Of a DNA stretch of 8,664 nt, positions 6,742 through 8,664 are shown in pieces. Source of the stretch: Deltaproteobacteria bacterium (GTDB lineage Bacteria; Myxococcota_A; UBA9160; JAFDET01); assembly GCA_019310195.1 (NCBI GenBank), contig JAFDET010000145.1, forward strand, positions 1-8,664, written 5' to 3'. The number at the start of each line of letters is the position of its first letter. Within the stretch, counting starts at the first letter, position 1. The position numbers and the translations under genes are program-made. A model generated the notes under the pieces. That model worked only from the letters and a program-made list of their open reading frames with translations. It was not told the origin of the DNA and made no database searches.

Positions 6742-6786
6742 TCGACCTGCCGACCCGCGCATCCTACTCTAGCGCCCGACCCGCGC
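6742..6786 (+). promoter_or_regulatory. Divergent control region with an 11-bp direct repeat and a possible promoter
   Basis: The 143-bp gap between the corrinoid-protein and activator genes holds two exact copies of CCGACCCGCGC (6750-6760 and 6776-6786), 26 bp apart start to start, which could be a tandem operator. Overlapping them, TCGACC (6742-6747) and TACTCT (6765-6770) are spaced by 17 bp and could act as weak -35/-10 boxes for the + strand gene. No convincing minus-strand promoter was seen. Both calls are by eye. Confidence 0.3.
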
Positions 6787-6840
6787 GCCGCCTGCGGACG
6801 CCTGCTCGCACGTCCGGGAGATGGCATCATCGGGCCTGCC

Positions 6841-8318
6841 ATGAACGACGTCGTCCGGATCGAGCTGCGACCCCTGGGCCGCAGTGTCGAGGTGGAGCGC
6901 GGCACGCCCCTGCGCGATGTCCTCTACGCCTACGGGGTCGAGTTTCCCTGCGGTGGCCACGGCCGCTGCCGGCGCTGCCGCGTTCGCCTGGTCGAGGGGA
7001 CGCTGCCCATCGGCGACGAGGAGCGCGCGCTCCTCTCGGACGAAGAGCGCGAGGCGGGCTGGCGTCTCGCGTGCCGCTGTCGCGCAGATGCGCCCGCGAC
7101 GCTGCAGATCGAGCAGTTCCGTGCTCCCATCCTGGTCGACCACACCCGCTTCGACTTCACGCCGCGCCCGGGCTGCGGCGTGGCCGTGGATCTGGGGACC
7201 ACCACCCTCGTCGCCCAGCTGCTCGACCTGGAGTCGGGTCAGGTGCTGGCAGCGCAGACGGCCCTCAATCCCCAGGGTGCCTTCGGTAGCGACATCATGA
7301 GCCGCATGCAGCATGCGTTGACGGAAGAGGGGCGCAATCAGCTGGCACACGTGGTGCGCGAGAGCTTGGGTGACCTGATCCGGCGCGCGGTGGCGAGTGC
7401 CGGAGTGGGTCGTGCGCCGATCGAGACGGTGGTGTTGGTGGGAAACACCGTGATGCACCATCTCTTCTGCGGCCTGGACGTCGCGCCGCTGGCCGCGGCT
7501 CCCTTCCAGTCCGACCAGCTCGGGCTCCAGGAGCGGAAGGCAGGCGAGCTCGGCTGGTCGCTGCACGGCGATCCGCGGGTCCGCTTCCTCCCTTGTCTGG
7601 GCGGCTTCGTGGGGAGCGACGTGCTCGCCGGCGTGCTGGCGACCCGCATGCACGAGAGCGACGAGCTCGTGGCACTCGTGGACCTGGGAACCAACGGCGA
7701 GATCGTCGTGGGCACGGCCGAGCGCATGCTGTGTGCCTCGACGGCCGCCGGTCCCGCCTTCGAGGCCGGGGGGATCCGCATGGGCATGCAGGCCACCACC
7801 GGTGCGATCGACGAGGTGAGGCCGGGAGACGACGTGCTCGAGTGTCGCGTGATGGGAGGGGGGGATGCCCGGGGGATCTGTGGCAGCGGGCTCGTGGATG
7901 CGGTGGCCGCCGGCCTGGAGCTGGGCTGGGTGGAGCCCAGCGGCCGTCTCGCCAGCGGGCGCAAGACTCTGCCGCTGGCGGGGGGCGTCCACCTGACGCA
8001 GGGCGACGTTCGCCAGCTGCAGCTCGCCAAGGGAGCCATCGCGGCGGGCTTGAAGATCCTGTTGAAGCAGCTCGGCCGGTCGCCCGGCGATCTGTCGCGC
8101 GTGAACCTGGCCGGAGCGTTCGGCTGCTCGACCATCCGGAGGACGCAATCGAGCCGGTCGGAAATACCGCGCTCCTGGGAGCCAAGCTGGCGCTCTTCGC
8201 ACCGGAGCGCGAGACCGACGCGCTCTCGCAGCTGGACTCGCGAATCGAGCACCTCTCGCTGGCGGCGGACCCGCACTTCCAGGATGTCTTCATCGAGGAC
8301 ATGCGCTTCCCGGGGTGA
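6841..8318 (+). pseudogene. Reductive activator of corrinoid enzymes (RACE; 2Fe-2S + ASKHA ATPase), frameshifted near the 3' end
   Basis: RACE proteins use ATP to drive one-electron reduction of inactive Co(II) corrinoid protein to Co(I). Reading from ATG 6841, residues 1-92 form a plant-type [2Fe-2S] ferredoxin domain: Cys37-x5-Cys43-x2-Cys46 (FPCGGHGRCRRC) and Cys78 or Cys80 (WRLACRC). The ASKHA (DUF4445-type) ATPase follows: AVDLGTTT (115-122, phosphate loop), VLVGNTVMHHLF (198-209), PCLGGFVGSD (251-260), VDLGTNGEI (280-288), GPAFEAGGI (304-312), GICGSGLVD (345-353) and VNLAGAFG (421-428). The original frame then runs into unrelated Arg/Ser-rich sequence to a TGA at 8520. The conserved C-terminus (LLDHPEDAIEP, VGNTALLGAKLAL, RIEHLSLAADPHFQDVFIEDMRFPG) continues in the -1 frame from about 8124 to TGA at 8318. 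About 12 family-conserved residues (GNYLxxxxAxxIG-like) are absent at the junction, consistent with a deletion of 3n+1 bases, perhaps about 37. No good ribosome site precedes the start. It is either a pseudogene or an assembly/sequencing error. Confidence 0.85.
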
Positions 8319-8491
8319 ACCGGGCCGGACTGCCACCACGCAGTCGCGCTACCATGCTCGGGGCAGCGCCGGCACGCGAGGGGCGGGCGGAATGCGCGGC
8401 GAGGGAACGAGAAGCAAGCCCTCCTTCACCGAGTCTGGGTTCGATATCCTGAACCCCGTCCAGTGCCAGGTCGAAACCGAGGAGGAGTGGA
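8319..8491 (+). other. Non-coding gap before the second UroD-family gene
   Basis: The 173-bp gap shows no convincing ORF apart from the out-of-frame tail of the broken activator. GGGTTC (8437-8442) can pair with GAACCC (8451-8456) across an eight-base loop, and the TATCCT inside that loop could pass for a -10 box, but no good -35 is present. No T-run follows. It probably contains the leader or promoter of the next gene. Confidence 0.4.
8481..8487 (+). promoter_or_regulatory. Ribosome binding site of the 3'-edge gene
   Basis: GGAGGAG lies four bases before GTG at 8492 and nineteen before the in-frame ATG at 8507. It favours the GTG start, though the short spacing leaves some doubt. Confidence 0.55.
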
Positions 8492-8664
8492 GTGAGCGCA
8501 GAAGCCATGACCTCTCGTGAGCGCCTGTTGGCCGCGCTCCGGGGAGACCCGGTGGATCGTATCCCCTGGTCGCCCTGCGTCGATGGCTACTTCCTGTCGT
8601 CGCTGCCCGCAGACCAGATGCTCGACGAGCGGGAGTTCCACAAGGAGATCGGCTCGGACGCCCT
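8492..8664 (+). CDS. N-terminus of a second uroporphyrinogen-decarboxylase-family protein (cut by window end)
   Basis: The frame runs from GTG 8492 (or ATG 8507) to the window edge, 57 codons. After MSAEA, the sequence MTSRERLLAALRGDPVDRIPW is the diagnostic start of UroD-family methyltransferases (R-R-xx-A-x-x-G-xx-D-R-x-P). It compares with ERL...LGGEPDRVPL in the minus-strand homologue of this window. The rest (SPCVDGYFLSS...EFHKEIGSDA) fits the next segment leading into the barrel. The Zn ligands lie beyond the edge, so its enzyme class cannot be checked. It follows the activator gene on the same strand. It probably belongs to the corrinoid methyl-transfer locus, as partner methyltransferase or substrate-specific subunit. 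Confidence 0.85.
   Translation, partial: MSAEAMTSRERLLAALRGDPVDRIPWSPCVDGYFLSSLPADQMLDEREFHKEIGSDA

Noticed and set aside
8115..8130. Programmed -1 ribosomal frameshift at the activator break
   Set aside because: No X-XXY-YYZ slippery heptamer is present, and conserved residues are missing at the junction. Recoding would not restore those residues, so a deletion or error explains it better.
6769..8202. Minus-strand open frame of 477 codons opposite the activator gene
   Set aside because: It has a low-complexity His/Gln/Arg/Ala composition and lies entirely antisense to a clear RACE protein.
8125..8520. In-frame 130-residue tail of the activator after Gly428
   Set aside because: It is an Arg/Ser-rich sequence unlike the family. 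The conserved C-terminus is found in the -1 frame, so the tail is an artefact of the frameshift. Its overlap with the next gene start is taken as coincidence.

Overview
The window is a GC-rich, gene-dense piece of bacterial chromosome, roughly 70% G+C by eye. It has no rRNA, tRNA, CRISPR array, transposase or integrase that I can see. The codon usage, the many uncharacterised membrane proteins and a B12-dependent methyl-transfer locus fit a myxobacterium/deltaproteobacterium-like or Binatota-like environmental lineage. That placement is inference; no marker gene is present to prove it.

Left part (1-1931, + strand): the 3' end of an unidentified multi-pass membrane protein, a strong GC hairpin, then a complete seven-helix membrane protein. 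The latter appears to fuse an uncharacterised 'EEISWGQR' membrane family to a C-terminal domain resembling major pseudopilin GspG/PulG. A rho-independent terminator pointing leftwards closes the following minus-strand gene.

Middle (1932-4892): a minus-strand secreted protein with a signal peptide, a PepSY-like fold, a polylysine stretch and a Ser-Asp repeat tail. It is divergent from a + strand two-gene operon with a 4-bp GTGA overlap: an HSL/GDXG-family esterase, then an M28 metallopeptidase with transmembrane helices inserted inside the catalytic domain. A CRP/FNR-like palindrome lies in the divergent gap.

Right part (4893-8664): a corrinoid methyl-transfer locus. On the minus strand, a B12-binding corrinoid protein is translationally coupled to a uroporphyrinogen-decarboxylase-family (MtaA/CmuA-like) methyltransferase. 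Divergent on the + strand are a reductive activator of corrinoid enzymes (RACE; [2Fe-2S] plus ASKHA ATPase) and the start of a second UroD-family methyltransferase, cut by the window end. The expected logic is that a UroD-type enzyme moves a methyl group onto or off the Co(I) corrinoid protein, and RACE re-reduces accidentally oxidised Co(II). The RACE frame is broken near its 3' end: the conserved C-terminus continues in the -1 frame, with about 12 conserved residues apparently missing at the junction. It is therefore either a recent pseudogene or an assembly error. No MttB/MtgB/MtaB-type substrate methyltransferase is visible inside the window, so the methyl donor is unknown.
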